Below, piece after piece: positions 46,613 to 55,662 of a DNA stretch of 64,000 nt. The stretch covers positions 6,077,724-6,141,723 of the forward strand of contig NZ_CP135918.1 in the NCBI RefSeq assembly GCF_032393985.1, given 5' to 3'. The DNA is from Fischerella sp. JS2 (GTDB lineage: Bacteria > Cyanobacteriota > Cyanobacteriia > Cyanobacteriales > Nostocaceae). Below the pieces are notes generated by a model. It saw nothing but the letters and a program-made list of their open reading frames with translations. It was not told the origin of the DNA and did no database searches. The position numbers and the translations under genes were made by a program. How positions within the stretch are numbered: the first letter of the stretch is position 1; each line of letters opens with the position of its first letter.

Positions 46613-46779
46613 GATTAATTGACCTCAATTCATACCGCTATTATGCAACGCCACATTTTTTTATATTAAGTCATCTTCATGGGGAATTGCTATAACTGCA
46701 ATCAGTAAAGCACCAACACTATTCTAAATAGTGCTTGCTATTGTTTACTGGTGTAAGATTAAAAACAAACTTCTGCACC

Positions 46780-48210
46780 ATGCCTACTCGCAATTACCTA
46801 TTTTATGCTTTGACAAATAGTGTTTGTTCCAAGTGTCTCACCAAAGTCGAAGCAAAAATTATATTTCAAGATGATCACGTTTACTTAATTAAACATTGTC
46901 CTACTCACGGACGAGAAGAAGTTTTAATCGCTGACGATGTTGAATATTACAAAAAATCCCTGGAGTTTATCAAACCAGGAGATATGCCACTCAAGTTTAA
47001 TACACCAATCAAATATGGTTGTCCTTATGATTGTGGACTATGCCCAGATCATGAACAGCATAGTTGTTTAACTTTAATAGAAGTCACAGACAGATGCAAT
47101 CTGTCTTGTCCAATTTGCTATGCTGATTCCGGTGCGGAAGAATTTTCTGATATTTCTCATCAACCCAGACGACACCGCAGTTTAGCAGAAATTGCTAAGA
47201 TGATTGATGCGGTGGTGGCGAATGAAGGAGAACCGCAAATTGTGCAGTTGAGTGGTGGTGAACCAACGCTTCACCCAGAGTTTTTTGCAATTATGGATCT
47301 TGCCAAAAGCAAGCCAATTAAACATTTAATGATTAACACCAATGGCGTAAGAATTGCGAAAGATAAAACTTTTTGCAGTCGCCTGAGTCAATACATGCCT
47401 GGTATAGAAGTATATCTGCAATTTGATAGCTTTGAAGCAGAAGCGCTAAAAGACTTGCGAGGCGCAGATTTGCGTAGTATCAGGGAAATAGCGATCGCTC
47501 ACCTTAATGAGTATAATATCTCTACAACTTTAGTTGTCACCCTCAAAAAAGGACTGAATGACCACGAAATCGGCAAAATAATTGAGTATGCTTTGCAACA
47601 GCCTTGTGTACGCGGCGTGACGTTTCAACCAATCCAAGCGGCTGGACGTTTACAAGGCTTTGATCCCAAACGTGATAGGTACACCCTTACCGAAGTCCGT
47701 AGGTCAATTTTACAACAAAGTCCTTACTTTCAACCAGAAGATATTCTACCTGTTCCTTGTCATCCCGACTGTTTGGCAATGGCTTATGCACTCAAACTAA
47801 ATGGTAAAGTCATACCCCTAACTGGGTTAATCAATCCTGAAAAGTTTGTGGAAATTATGCCCAACAGTGTACTTTACGAACAAAACCCAGAACTCAAACG
47901 CCACATTTTTGAGTTATTTTCTACCAGTCATTCACCTAGTTCTGTGGCTACATCATTAAGGCAGCTTTTGTGTTGTTTACCAATGCTTCCCGTTCCCGAA
48001 GGAATTACCTATGCCAATATTTTTCGAGTGATGATTGTCCAGTTTCTTGATCCGTTTAATTTTGATGTGCGTTCGGTGAAGCGATCATGTATTCATATCG
48101 TCCACCCAGATGGCAGAATCATTCCCTTTGATACTTTCAATATGTTTTATCGCGAGGGTAGTACAGGGTACGATTTGGTTAATAATCAAAGATTAAATTT
48201 TGCTAATTAA
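46780..48210 (+). CDS. Radical SAM protein of the tetraether-synthase-like (COG1964) group
   Basis: A 476-residue protein from ATG 46780 (an upstream TTG-type extension to 46735 is less likely). The cluster-binding motif is DRCNLSCPICYAD (C-x3-C-x2-C), with IVQLSGGEPTLHPEF after it. Extra cysteine clusters precede it (NSVCSKC, GCPYDCGLCPDHEQHSC), the layout I know from MJ0619/Tes proteins that couple lipid tails in archaea. Function in this bacterium is unknown. The 108-residue membrane protein follows 9 bases after the stop. Confidence 0.85.
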   Translation: MPTRNYLFYALTNSVCSKCLTKVEAKIIFQDDHVYLIKHCPTHGREEVLIADDVEYYKKSLEFIKPGDMPLKFNTPIKYGCPYDCGLCPDHEQHSCLTLIEVTDRCNLSCPICYADSGAEEFSDISHQPRRHRSLAEIAKMIDAVVANEGEPQIVQLSGGEPTLHPEFFAIMDLAKSKPIKHLMINTNGVRIAKDKTFCSRLSQYMPGIEVYLQFDSFEAEALKDLRGADLRSIREIAIAHLNEYNISTTLVVTLKKGLNDHEIGKIIEYALQQPCVRGVTFQPIQAAGRLQGFDPKRDRYTLTEVRRSILQQSPYFQPEDILPVPCHPDCLAMAYALKLNGKVIPLTGLINPEKFVEIMPNSVLYEQNPELKRHIFELFSTSHSPSSVATSLRQLLCCLPMLPVPEGITYANIFRVMIVQFLDPFNFDVRSVKRSCIHIVHPDGRIIPFDTFNMFYREGSTGYDLVNNQRLNFAN

Positions 48211-48219
48211 GGATGTTGC

Positions 48220-48546
48220 ATGTCAAGAAGAAACGAATTTTATTATATAATCGGCGGAATTTTTCTAGTCATGGGAATGCATATCATCGCAACTTTGATT
48301 TTGGGCATTCTTGCTTATATAGAATTAATAATTGCCTCTCAATATAACATCAGATTTTTTCAGTTAATTTTTGTAGTCTATTTTTTTGGGATTGGGATAA
48401 CACAATTTGTATATATCATACCTGTCCTTTTGAGACTAAGAAAGCAAGAAAAGTTTGCCTTGATGAAGGGGATTATAATTAGTGCGATTTTCACTGCTTT
48501 ACTAAATGGTCGTTGCTGGATTGGGTTTATAAATTTAACATCATAA
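48220..48546 (+). CDS. Small three-helix membrane protein, unknown
   Basis: A 108-residue hydrophobic protein with three or four membrane segments (residues 8-32, 44-68 and 82-104). I recognise no family. It lies 9 bases downstream of the radical SAM gene, with GGATGT before the ATG, so the two are probably one operon; an accessory membrane role for the radical SAM enzyme is inferred from this. Confidence 0.7.
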   Translation: MSRRNEFYYIIGGIFLVMGMHIIATLILGILAYIELIIASQYNIRFFQLIFVVYFFGIGITQFVYIIPVLLRLRKQEKFALMKGIIISAIFTALLNGRCWIGFINLTS

Positions 48547-48875
48547 GTTTATGTTTGATTGGGATTTTGGTAAGGAGGAATATATTTTTTATAAAACGAA
48601 CACAGATGCACACAGATACACACAGATGGATTATGGGTGGGCGTTTAGGTGATTAATTTTTAATAGAAGATTTTATTAATTCGTAGTGAATTCTTTATAA
48701 AAATACTTTGCGTTCCTTTGCGCTGACTCCGCGTTCCTTTGCGTTTAAATATACTACGATATAATGCCAAGCTGCACTTAGTACTATCAGCAATTAATAA
48801 TTAATCATGGGAAATAGGTAAACCGCGTTGTTATTACCTATTTCCCATGACTAAGATATCCAATCAAACATGATT
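48547..48875. repeat. Spacer with CACAGATG-type repeats
   Basis: No gene. A CACAGATG-type repeat is at about 48596-48635 and a TTTGCG-rich segment at 48708-48750 resembles bases 140-190. AATAGGTAA/TTACCTATT (48810, 48833) forms a hairpin that could end transcription of the Rel/SpoT gene on the minus strand. Confidence 0.5.
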
Positions 48876-51155
48876 TTATTCGTCAATTTGACCAAGGCGA
48901 CGGATATTAAGAATATCACTCATTTTCTTAATTTGAGTAAATATCTGTTCTAATTGAGGGCGATCACGAATTTCAACTCCCAAATCGATCAATGCTGGTT
49001 GACCAAAGGATGTTTTTACATTTGCATGGCGGACGTTGATCCCTTGGTCGCTTAGCCGTGACAAAATATCTTTTAATACTCCTACTCGGTCTAGTGCTTC
49101 AATTTGTAAATTCACCGCGTAAGTTACAGGACGACCACTGTGTTCTACTGCTTGGTTCCAACTCACCGGAACAAGGCGATCGCATTCTACTTTTTCCAGA
49201 TTATGACACCCTTGACGATGAATAGAAATTCCTTTGCCCCGTGTCACCACACCAATAATTGCTTCGCCAGGAATAGGGGTACAACACCCAGCTAAGTGAT
49301 ACAACAACCCTTCTACACCGACGATAGGCGAGTCACTAGTGCGGGAAGTTGTGGGAGTTGCTTCTCGTAATAAGGCCGCTGCCTTAGCTGTAGTGGGTAG
49401 GTGTGTGGTATTATCCGGCTCGTTAGTAGCAGGCTGCTGTGCTTTTACGATTTCTCGCCAACGGTTCAGCACTAAGTTGAGTGTAATTTCCCCGTAACCC
49501 AAAGCTGCGAGTAAATCTTCTGTGGAGTGGTAATTACATCTTTCTGCTACCGCCTGCATTGCTTCTGACTTCAGCACATTATCAAAACCTGTTCTCCCAA
49601 GTTCTTTTTCTAATAATTCGCGTCCACGCGCAATATTTTCTTCCCGGCGCGATCGCTTGTACCATTGCTTAATCCGGTTTTTTGCTGCACTAGTCCGAAC
49701 AAAGTTCAACCAATCCAGACTAGGATGACCATTTTTTTGAGTAATAATCTCGACTATATCGCCGTTTTGCAAGCGCGTCGAAAGTGGTACCATCCTACCA
49801 TTTACCCGCACTCCCGCACAGCGATTCCCTACTTCTGTGTGAATGCGATAGGCAAAATCCACTGTTGTAGAACCAGGTTTTAAAGCAACTAAATCCCCTT
49901 TGGGAGTAAAGACATAAATGTCTTCTTCAAATAGATTATCTTTGATGCTTTCCAAATATTCTTGAGCATCTTTTAAATCACTTTGCCATTCTAATAACTG
50001 CCGCAACCAAGTAAATTTTTCATCCGCCGCAGTTAAAGTAGCGTTAGAACCGCCAGTTTCTTTATACTTCCAATGAGCAGCGATACCATATTCTGCCACA
50101 TGGTGCATTTCCATTGTCCGAATTTGCACTTCTAAAGGTCGTCCCCAAGGCCCTATTACTCCAGTATGTAATGATTGGTAACGGTTGGGCTTAGGCAATC
50201 CAATATAATCTTTAAATCTACCAGGAATCGGACGGAAGACATCGTGAACAACCGCCAATGCGCGATAGCATTCCTCGTTGGTTTGTACAATAATTCGCAG
50301 TGCTGCTAAATCATAAATTTCATGAAATTCTTTATTTTGCCGTTGCATCTTTTGGTAGATGCTATAAAGATGCTTGGGACGTCCACTAATATCAAGACAG
50401 CGAATTCCTGCTTCTGCAAGTCGAGTTCTCAATGTTTCTGAGATTTTTGTCAATCTCTCTTCTCGCGCTGTGCGTTTTTCCGAAATCAGCTGTTGAATTT
50501 GCCGAAAAGCTTCTGGTTCCAAATACTTAAATGCTAAGTCTTCCAATTCCCATTTAAAACGCCAAATCCCCAAGCGATTTGCTAGGGGAGCAAAAATTTC
50601 TCGTGTTTCTGTAGCGGTACGACGGCGTTTTTCGTCTGGCATATATTCTAATGTCCGCATGTTGTGTAAGCGATCTGCTAACTTCACTACAATCACGCGG
50701 ATGTCTTGCGCCATAGCCAAAAACATCCGTCGAAAATTTTCGGCTTGACTTTCAGTTTTGCTTTTGAAATTGATTTTAGATAACTTGGTGACGCCTTCAA
50801 CTAAGCATCTAACTTCTGCACCAAAACGCTGTTCTATTTCTTCAATTGTAACATCTGTATCTTCCACTACATCATGAAGAAATCCAGCTGCTATCATAGC
50901 TGCACTACCACCTAAATCACGCAGCATTCCAGCTACAGCAATCGGATGACAGATGTATGGTTCTCCTGATTTGCGGTACTGACCCTGATGCAGCTGATAA
51001 GCAAACTCAAAGGCTCGACAAATCAAACTTATATCATAATATTTCTGATCTTCTTCCGTTGCAGTACCGTCTGTAGGCGGTGTACGTAAGCAACTTTCTA
51101 GCCATTCTGGAAGAGTTATATCAATAGGGTGGTTGACAATTGTGCTGCTCATCAT
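48876..51155 (-). CDS. relA: Bifunctional (p)ppGpp synthetase/hydrolase (Rel/SpoT)
   Basis: A long RSH enzyme of 759 residues from ATG 51155; a start at 51302 would add 49 poorly conserved residues. The hydrolase HD site is intact (AAGFLHDVVEDTDVT). The synthetase block contains YLEPEAFRQIQQL, AALRIIVQTNEECYRAL and NRYQSLHTGVIGPWG. A TGS domain (VFTPKGDLVALKPGST), a zinc-finger-like HLAGCCTPIPGEAI segment and a C-terminal ACT domain follow. It makes and degrades the stringent-response alarmone. Confidence 0.95.
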   Translation of the reverse strand: MMSSTIVNHPIDITLPEWLESCLRTPPTDGTATEEDQKYYDISLICRAFEFAYQLHQGQYRKSGEPYICHPIAVAGMLRDLGGSAAMIAAGFLHDVVEDTDVTIEEIEQRFGAEVRCLVEGVTKLSKINFKSKTESQAENFRRMFLAMAQDIRVIVVKLADRLHNMRTLEYMPDEKRRRTATETREIFAPLANRLGIWRFKWELEDLAFKYLEPEAFRQIQQLISEKRTAREERLTKISETLRTRLAEAGIRCLDISGRPKHLYSIYQKMQRQNKEFHEIYDLAALRIIVQTNEECYRALAVVHDVFRPIPGRFKDYIGLPKPNRYQSLHTGVIGPWGRPLEVQIRTMEMHHVAEYGIAAHWKYKETGGSNATLTAADEKFTWLRQLLEWQSDLKDAQEYLESIKDNLFEEDIYVFTPKGDLVALKPGSTTVDFAYRIHTEVGNRCAGVRVNGRMVPLSTRLQNGDIVEIITQKNGHPSLDWLNFVRTSAAKNRIKQWYKRSRREENIARGRELLEKELGRTGFDNVLKSEAMQAVAERCNYHSTEDLLAALGYGEITLNLVLNRWREIVKAQQPATNEPDNTTHLPTTAKAAALLREATPTTSRTSDSPIVGVEGLLYHLAGCCTPIPGEAIIGVVTRGKGISIHRQGCHNLEKVECDRLVPVSWNQAVEHSGRPVTYAVNLQIEALDRVGVLKDILSRLSDQGINVRHANVKTSFGQPALIDLGVEIRDRPQLEQIFTQIKKMSDILNIRRLGQIDE

Positions 51156-51466
51156 AAAATATAGCGGGGCTGGAGATGATTTGGTGGTTAGAGGGAGGAG
51201 TGAACACACTTGACGAGAATGTCGTCGAAAAACTATTTGCTGCCGACACGAGGGAGGAAAAAGCGATCGCAGGATCATTGCTTGAACAAAAAGCTTGGGC
51301 AAATTATCCTGTACTGGGTGTCAAGCATAATAGTTATCAGAATCTAATGATGGCAAATCAGACCCCAAATTTAAGATTTTGGAGTCCATAACCTTAACAA
51401 AAGGTTAGAAAAGAATATTGTATAAGAAAAATTACTTGACATTAATAGTATCTCAATTAGCACTGA

Positions 51467-51817
51467 ATGTCTGTCAATCAAGAGAGATATCACACCTTCG
51501 TAATACTATTAGAGCAACTCCGCTTGCAAGCAGCAACTCACCAAACAGATGCACAGCAACTGCGACAGCATCTTTTGTCTTTACAAGAATTTTTTCGGCA
51601 GCATATTTTACCTTTAGCAGAGGAAAAAACACGGGAACTATCCTATCGGACAGAGATGAGTAAGCAACTGCAACTGTTGGAAATCGACCTAATGTTTCTT
51701 CAAGGCGCGCGACAAGCCGCAACTGCTGTTAATCGACTTAAAACAATTAGCGATCGCCTGACAATTATCATCGAATACTGTCAAACCATTCTGCAATCAG
51801 AAGCACCAGAAAAGTGA
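51467..51817 (+). CDS. patD: Probable heterocyst frequency control protein PatD
   Basis: A 116-residue all-helical protein rich in Q and L. The pattern RYHTFVILLEQLRLQA, LQEFFRQHILPLAEE and the LEIDLMFLQGARQAATAVNR block match my memory of PatD, which in Anabaena restrains heterocyst number through the cell-division protein FtsZ. The assignment depends on that recollection. No membrane segment. It stands alone, and a palindrome of the GACGC family lies 64 bases after its stop. Confidence 0.6.
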   Translation: MSVNQERYHTFVILLEQLRLQAATHQTDAQQLRQHLLSLQEFFRQHILPLAEEKTRELSYRTEMSKQLQLLEIDLMFLQGARQAATAVNRLKTISDRLTIIIEYCQTILQSEAPEK

Positions 51818-51880
51818 TGTGGTCAATGGTCAATCGTCAATTGTCAAAGTTAGTGGTTAGTAGTTGTTGGTTGTTAGTAG

Positions 51881-51931
51881 GTAGAGACGCGATGTTCCTC
51901 GCGTCTGTACATCATGATTAATCGCGTCTGT
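51881..51931. repeat. GACGC palindrome plus extra half-site
   Basis: GTAGAGACGCGA pairs with TCGCGTCTGTAC around TGTTCC, followed after 10 bases by a further ATCGCGTCTGTAC half. Some of this sequence encodes the very end of the EamA transporter on the minus strand. Confidence 0.75.
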
Positions 51932-53006
51932 ACATTAGTGATTGCTGGTTGCTGGTTGTTGGTTGCTGGTTGGTCGTTAAGAATTCCTCTTGTCCTGTTT
52001 GTCCCCCTTGTCCCCCAAGTCGTCCCTCTTCCCTTGTCCCCGATCCCCGACCAGCTAAAACATCGCGTTGATTAATCAGGTAAATACTAATTAAAGTCAA
52101 ACCAACTCCTATCCACTGTAAAGGGCTGAGAACTTCTTGCAGCAACAAATTGCCGAATAGTAAGGCAAATACAGGCGTGAGAAAAGTCAGAGAACTCAGA
52201 CTAGTCAAATTTTCGCTAGAAGCAAAATAGAAAAACAAGGCGTAGGAAATTGCGCTGCCAAAGACCGTAGCATACCCCAAAGCTGCCCAGTCAGATGGTA
52301 CGAGATTCTGCCATTGTTGGGATTCAACAACCGATGAAATCCCCCACAAGGGTAAACCACCGATAACCATATGCCATCCCGTAGCTGTAACGGGATCAGC
52401 ATGACGGCTGACAAAGCGGATCATTACAGTTCCCACCGCCATACTCAAAGCTGCTAACAGCATTAGCCATTCGCCACTAGCAAACAGAGAATTGAGGAAT
52501 GGGAGAGTGGGAGAAAGCAAAATTTCGGGAGTGTTGTCAGACAAAAGACCTAAGATCAACTCATCAGGTAAGCCAATTAAACTGATCCCCGTCACACCCA
52601 ACAAAAGTCCTAACCATCCCCACAAACCAATTATTTCTTGAAACAACCAAGAAGACATCAAAGCCACCGCCAAAGGTTGGGAGTCAATCATCACTGATCC
52701 CAACCCAGCACCAGTTCTCACTAATCCCTCAGCTAAAAAGCCTTGAAATAATGCCCCATCTACCAAGGCAAATAAAGCAATCCACAGCCAAGCAGCCCAA
52801 CCCTTAGGCTGGGGTCTACCCATGAAAGCAGCTGCGATTAAAATCAGCAACCCGGCTGGGATTATCCGCACCCCGGACATAAACAATGGTGTGGTGTGGG
52901 AAATCACTCCTTTCATCGCCACCATCGCCGTACCCCAGAGAAAAAAGGGTGCGATTAGGAGTAGGGGAGTTAGGGGAAACCGAGATGCACTGAATTTCAG
53001 CTGCAT
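51918..53006 (-). CDS. EamA/DMT-family transporter
   Basis: A 362-residue inner-membrane permease with ten predicted segments in two EamA halves (LLIAPFFLWGTAMVAMKG, GAGLGSVMIDSQPLAVAL, then AALSMAVGTVMIRFVSR and FLTPVFALLFGNLLLQEV). Family members export amino acids or other metabolites; the substrate is unknown. The last 45 residues (from GRGSGTREEG onward, QPTTSNQQS) are low in complexity and encoded by GGGGACAAGG- and TTGTTGGTT-type intergenic repeats, so the natural end is probably around IYLINQRD. Confidence 0.88.
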   Translation of the reverse strand: MQLKFSASRFPLTPLLLIAPFFLWGTAMVAMKGVISHTTPLFMSGVRIIPAGLLILIAAAFMGRPQPKGWAAWLWIALFALVDGALFQGFLAEGLVRTGAGLGSVMIDSQPLAVALMSSWLFQEIIGLWGWLGLLLGVTGISLIGLPDELILGLLSDNTPEILLSPTLPFLNSLFASGEWLMLLAALSMAVGTVMIRFVSRHADPVTATGWHMVIGGLPLWGISSVVESQQWQNLVPSDWAALGYATVFGSAISYALFFYFASSENLTSLSSLTFLTPVFALLFGNLLLQEVLSPLQWIGVGLTLISIYLINQRDVLAGRGSGTREEGRLGGQGGQTGQEEFLTTNQQPTTSNQQSLMYRRD

Positions 53007-53150
53007 GAGATTGCTGACGCCTTTGCTTTACAACTGCATAAATTGCTTTACCTAATTTTACCGAATTATGACTTTTTGTGAAGGAAAGAATACTTACTGA
53101 CCCAAGAAAGGCAGTCCTAATGAAACAAGTTTCACCGCCAAGCATGAAAA

Positions 53151-53215
53151 AACCTCACCCCTAGCCCCTCTCCTTACTAAGGAGAGGGGTGTCCTCTGCT
53201 TGACGGGGTGAGGTT
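53151..53215. repeat. AACCTCACCCC foldback repeat
   Basis: AACCTCACCCC and GGGGTGAGGTT form the outer stem; CCCCTCTCCTT and AAGGAGAGGGG form an inner hairpin around ACT. Same core as the element at 28090-28211 but without its ATATCAAGTTCG ends. Confidence 0.75.
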
Positions 53216-53273
53216 ACTTTCAAGGCAGAAGGCAGAGGGTTATAGACAATAATTCTTCCCTTTGCCAAAAGGG

Positions 53274-53939
53274 TCACTTGATCAAACCTGCTTGCATAGC
53301 GACGATGACTGCTTGAGTGCGATCGCGGACTTCTAGTTTATGTAAAATGGTATGGACATGAACTCTGACTGTACCTGTGGTAATATATAGTACTTCAGCT
53401 ATTTCTTGATTTGTTTTGCCTTGTGCTATGAGTGAGAGAATTTCTTGTTCTCGTTGCGTCAGTGAATTTACGGTTATAGATAGATTTTTGGTGTAATCTT
53501 CGGTATAATTAAACTCGAATTTAGAACGAATTTCTTGGGTTGCAGTTTCATCCCACCAAGACGCACCCGCAGCCACAGAACGCAACGCCAGTACCAATTT
53601 TTCGGCTGCAATTCCTTTTAAGCAGTAGCCTTGTGCGCCTGCTGCTATTAACCGTGCAATCAAGGATGCTTGAGAATGAGAAGTCAAAACTAATACTGGT
53701 AATTGGGGGTGTAGTTGCTTAATTCGCCGACACGTCTCAATGCCTCCAATACCTGGCAATCCCACATCCAAAAGTACAATATCAAGAGAATGTTCCTTGA
53801 CTAATTCAACCGCAGTTTCACCATCTTCCGTCTCAGCAATAATTTCTAACCCTGGTTCTTGTTGCAATCTCACGTGCAATCCCAAGCGGAACAGTTCATC
53901 ATCTTCAACTAGGAGAATTTTAAGTGCAGTAGAAGCCAT
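53274..53939 (-). CDS. NarL/FixJ-type response regulator
   Basis: A 221-residue regulator from ATG 53939 (a longer frame to 54101 overlaps the kinase gene and adds unconserved residues). The receiver domain has LLVEDDELFRLG, the phospho-acceptor Asp in DIVLLDVGLPGIGG and the conserved Lys in GYCLKGIAAEK. The C-terminal LuxR helix-turn-helix is LTQREQEILSLIAQGKTNQE. It lies 13 bases after the histidine kinase, so the two form a pair. Confidence 0.93.
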   Translation of the reverse strand: MASTALKILLVEDDELFRLGLHVRLQQEPGLEIIAETEDGETAVELVKEHSLDIVLLDVGLPGIGGIETCRRIKQLHPQLPVLVLTSHSQASLIARLIAAGAQGYCLKGIAAEKLVLALRSVAAGASWWDETATQEIRSKFEFNYTEDYTKNLSITVNSLTQREQEILSLIAQGKTNQEIAEVLYITTGTVRVHVHTILHKLEVRDRTQAVIVAMQAGLIK

Positions 53940-53952
53940 TACTAAACAATGA

Positions 53953-55098
53953 TCAGTTATCAGTTTTGTAACTGTTGACTGAATGAGGATAAACTGGAAG
54001 TCTAAAACCAAAGATAGCTCCAGTTGTGATGGTATCAGATGATAAAGTATATTTAGCACAAACCCGATTCTCTGCCCAAATTGTACCACCGTGCGCTTCA
54101 ATAATTTGGCGAGACAGATAAAGTCCTAGCCCAGAACCTTTTGCTTGGCGATCGCTATGACCTTGGTAAAATCTTTCAAATAGGTGGGAAAATTCATTAG
54201 GCAAAATACCTGCACCTGTGTCTAGTATTTTGACAATTTGGTGGGATGCCTGCGATTCTAGCACCACTTCTACATGACCTCCGCGCCGGGAGTGGTTAAT
54301 GGCATTTACCAAAAGATTAGTAAAGACTCGTTCTAGTTGCAGTGTATCACCTAACACCCATAAAGATTGCCGTAAATCTGAGTCACCATAGTCAAAAGTT
54401 ATATAAATGCGACGGTTAGAAGCTAAAGCTGCAAGGTTACTAGCAACATCTTCTGCGATCGCAACTAAATCTACTGGTGCTAAATTTAGTTTTAGACCCT
54501 CAGTATCATTACGATAAACATCCAACAAAGTTTCTACGAATTGTAGAGAAGTCTGATGACTACGGATCATTGTAGCCAGAACTTTCTGTTGAATTGGCGA
54601 AACAACACCAAATTTTTCTTGCTGAAATGCTTTGATAGTTTCGATCGCTCCCAACAACGGTGTTTTGAGATCATGGGTCAGAGTGGAAGCAAAATCTTCT
54701 CGCAGTCGTACCAATTGTTCCTGTGATTCTAACTTAGCTTGGGTCAAGGCAATTGCTTGTTGCGAACGTCGCAGGCGTATACTCAAAAAACCCGTCACCA
54801 TCAAAGCCATCGAGGCAATCACTCGACTTGCAACTGTAGAAGTTGTGATTGCTTCCCGTCCTGGTATCCATAAATTTAGCATAGTCAAGCAAATAGCAAG
54901 AAACGTTGCCCGCAAAGTTGCTCTTTCACCAAACCAAGAATTTACCAACAAAATCGCCCCACTGTAGAGATATCCAAACACATAGTCAGTTGGGGTGGTA
55001 TATTCAAGAGTTCCAATAATAAGAAATACTCCCAATATCAGAAAAGTTTTACCCAAGCGCCAGTTCTGAGACTGCAATTTCGTTTTTAAAGATGCCAT
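53953..55098 (-). CDS. Membrane sensor histidine kinase
   Basis: A 381-residue kinase. Three or four N-terminal membrane segments (residues 18-110) form the input part, with no extracellular loop of size. Phosphorylation motif: DFASTLTHDLKTPLLGAIE; ATP-binding part: VFTNLLVNAINHSRRG, ILDTGAGILPN and KGSGLGLYLSRQIIEAHGG. The input signal is unknown. It precedes the NarL-type regulator in the same operon and is divergent from kdpA, 564 bases away. Confidence 0.92.
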   Translation of the reverse strand: MASLKTKLQSQNWRLGKTFLILGVFLIIGTLEYTTPTDYVFGYLYSGAILLVNSWFGERATLRATFLAICLTMLNLWIPGREAITTSTVASRVIASMALMVTGFLSIRLRRSQQAIALTQAKLESQEQLVRLREDFASTLTHDLKTPLLGAIETIKAFQQEKFGVVSPIQQKVLATMIRSHQTSLQFVETLLDVYRNDTEGLKLNLAPVDLVAIAEDVASNLAALASNRRIYITFDYGDSDLRQSLWVLGDTLQLERVFTNLLVNAINHSRRGGHVEVVLESQASHQIVKILDTGAGILPNEFSHLFERFYQGHSDRQAKGSGLGLYLSRQIIEAHGGTIWAENRVCAKYTLSSDTITTGAIFGFRLPVYPHSVNSYKTDN

Positions 55099-55144
55099 TC
55101 ACAAAATTATCCTGCCACTCATTTTTATTAAAAATATATGTAAC

Positions 55145-55261
55145 TAGACTTCTTGCACAAATATTTTTTGATCCCACCCTAACTCTAAGCGAATTCGCTT
55201 AGGAAACTAAATCTTCCCCCTGTGAAAGGGGGGATTTTGGGATTAATGCAAGGATCGACTA
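55145..55261. mobile_element. Second TAGACxTCTTGCA element
   Basis: TAGACTTCTTGCA at 55145-55157 and a weaker inverted end (TGCAAGGATCGACTA, 55247-55261). The interior carries CCCACC and GGGGGGAT segments as in the element at 39591. Together with the following 400 AT-rich bases it forms the spacer upstream of kdpA, in which I recognise no other feature. Confidence 0.6.
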
Positions 55262-55662
55262 TATGAAAGAAAGAATATTCAGAGTAAATTCTATTATAAT
55301 TAGAGACTTTTAATTGTGTGTTTAATTTTGTGTTTAGTTCTGTATATATCTAGTGTTTACTAATTATCTAAACAAATTCAATTTATATATATATCTATTG
55401 ATAAATACTAGATATCAAAAAATAAACATATTTTTATTACCCCTAATTCTTGTTTTACTATGTAAAACATCCGATGATGTAAGTTGATAAAAATAGTTCG
55501 TAAAGTAAGCGTTAAAAATCTCTTTTTATCTCCTAAAAATTTGCTTTGGTCCTTAGTGAATTGGTGATTAGTAAAAAGACTTTTCAGACTTGTGATTTTC
55601 TAAAAAAAGATTTGAAAATCAAGAAAAGTCTGATTTTATTTATATTGGAGTTTACCTAGCTT

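Larger units (their letters stand above)
45897..46652 (-). mobile_element. IS1-family insertion sequence with target duplication
   Basis: 756 bp bounded by GGCGTTGC... and ...GCAACGCC, with inner similarity (AATAAAGGTATG against AATAGCGGTATG). ACATTTTT is present directly before (45889-45896) and after (46653-46660), an 8-bp target duplication that indicates a fairly recent insertion. Confidence 0.92.

Noticed and set aside
51176-51391. 71-codon plus-strand frame near the Rel/SpoT start
   Set aside because: It overlaps the opposite-strand N-terminal extension and promoter of the Rel/SpoT gene and has no recognisable features.
53274-55098. Assignment as KdpD/KdpE
   Set aside because: The regulator has a LuxR-type helix-turn-helix rather than the OmpR type, and the kinase lacks the KdpD sensor and Usp domains.
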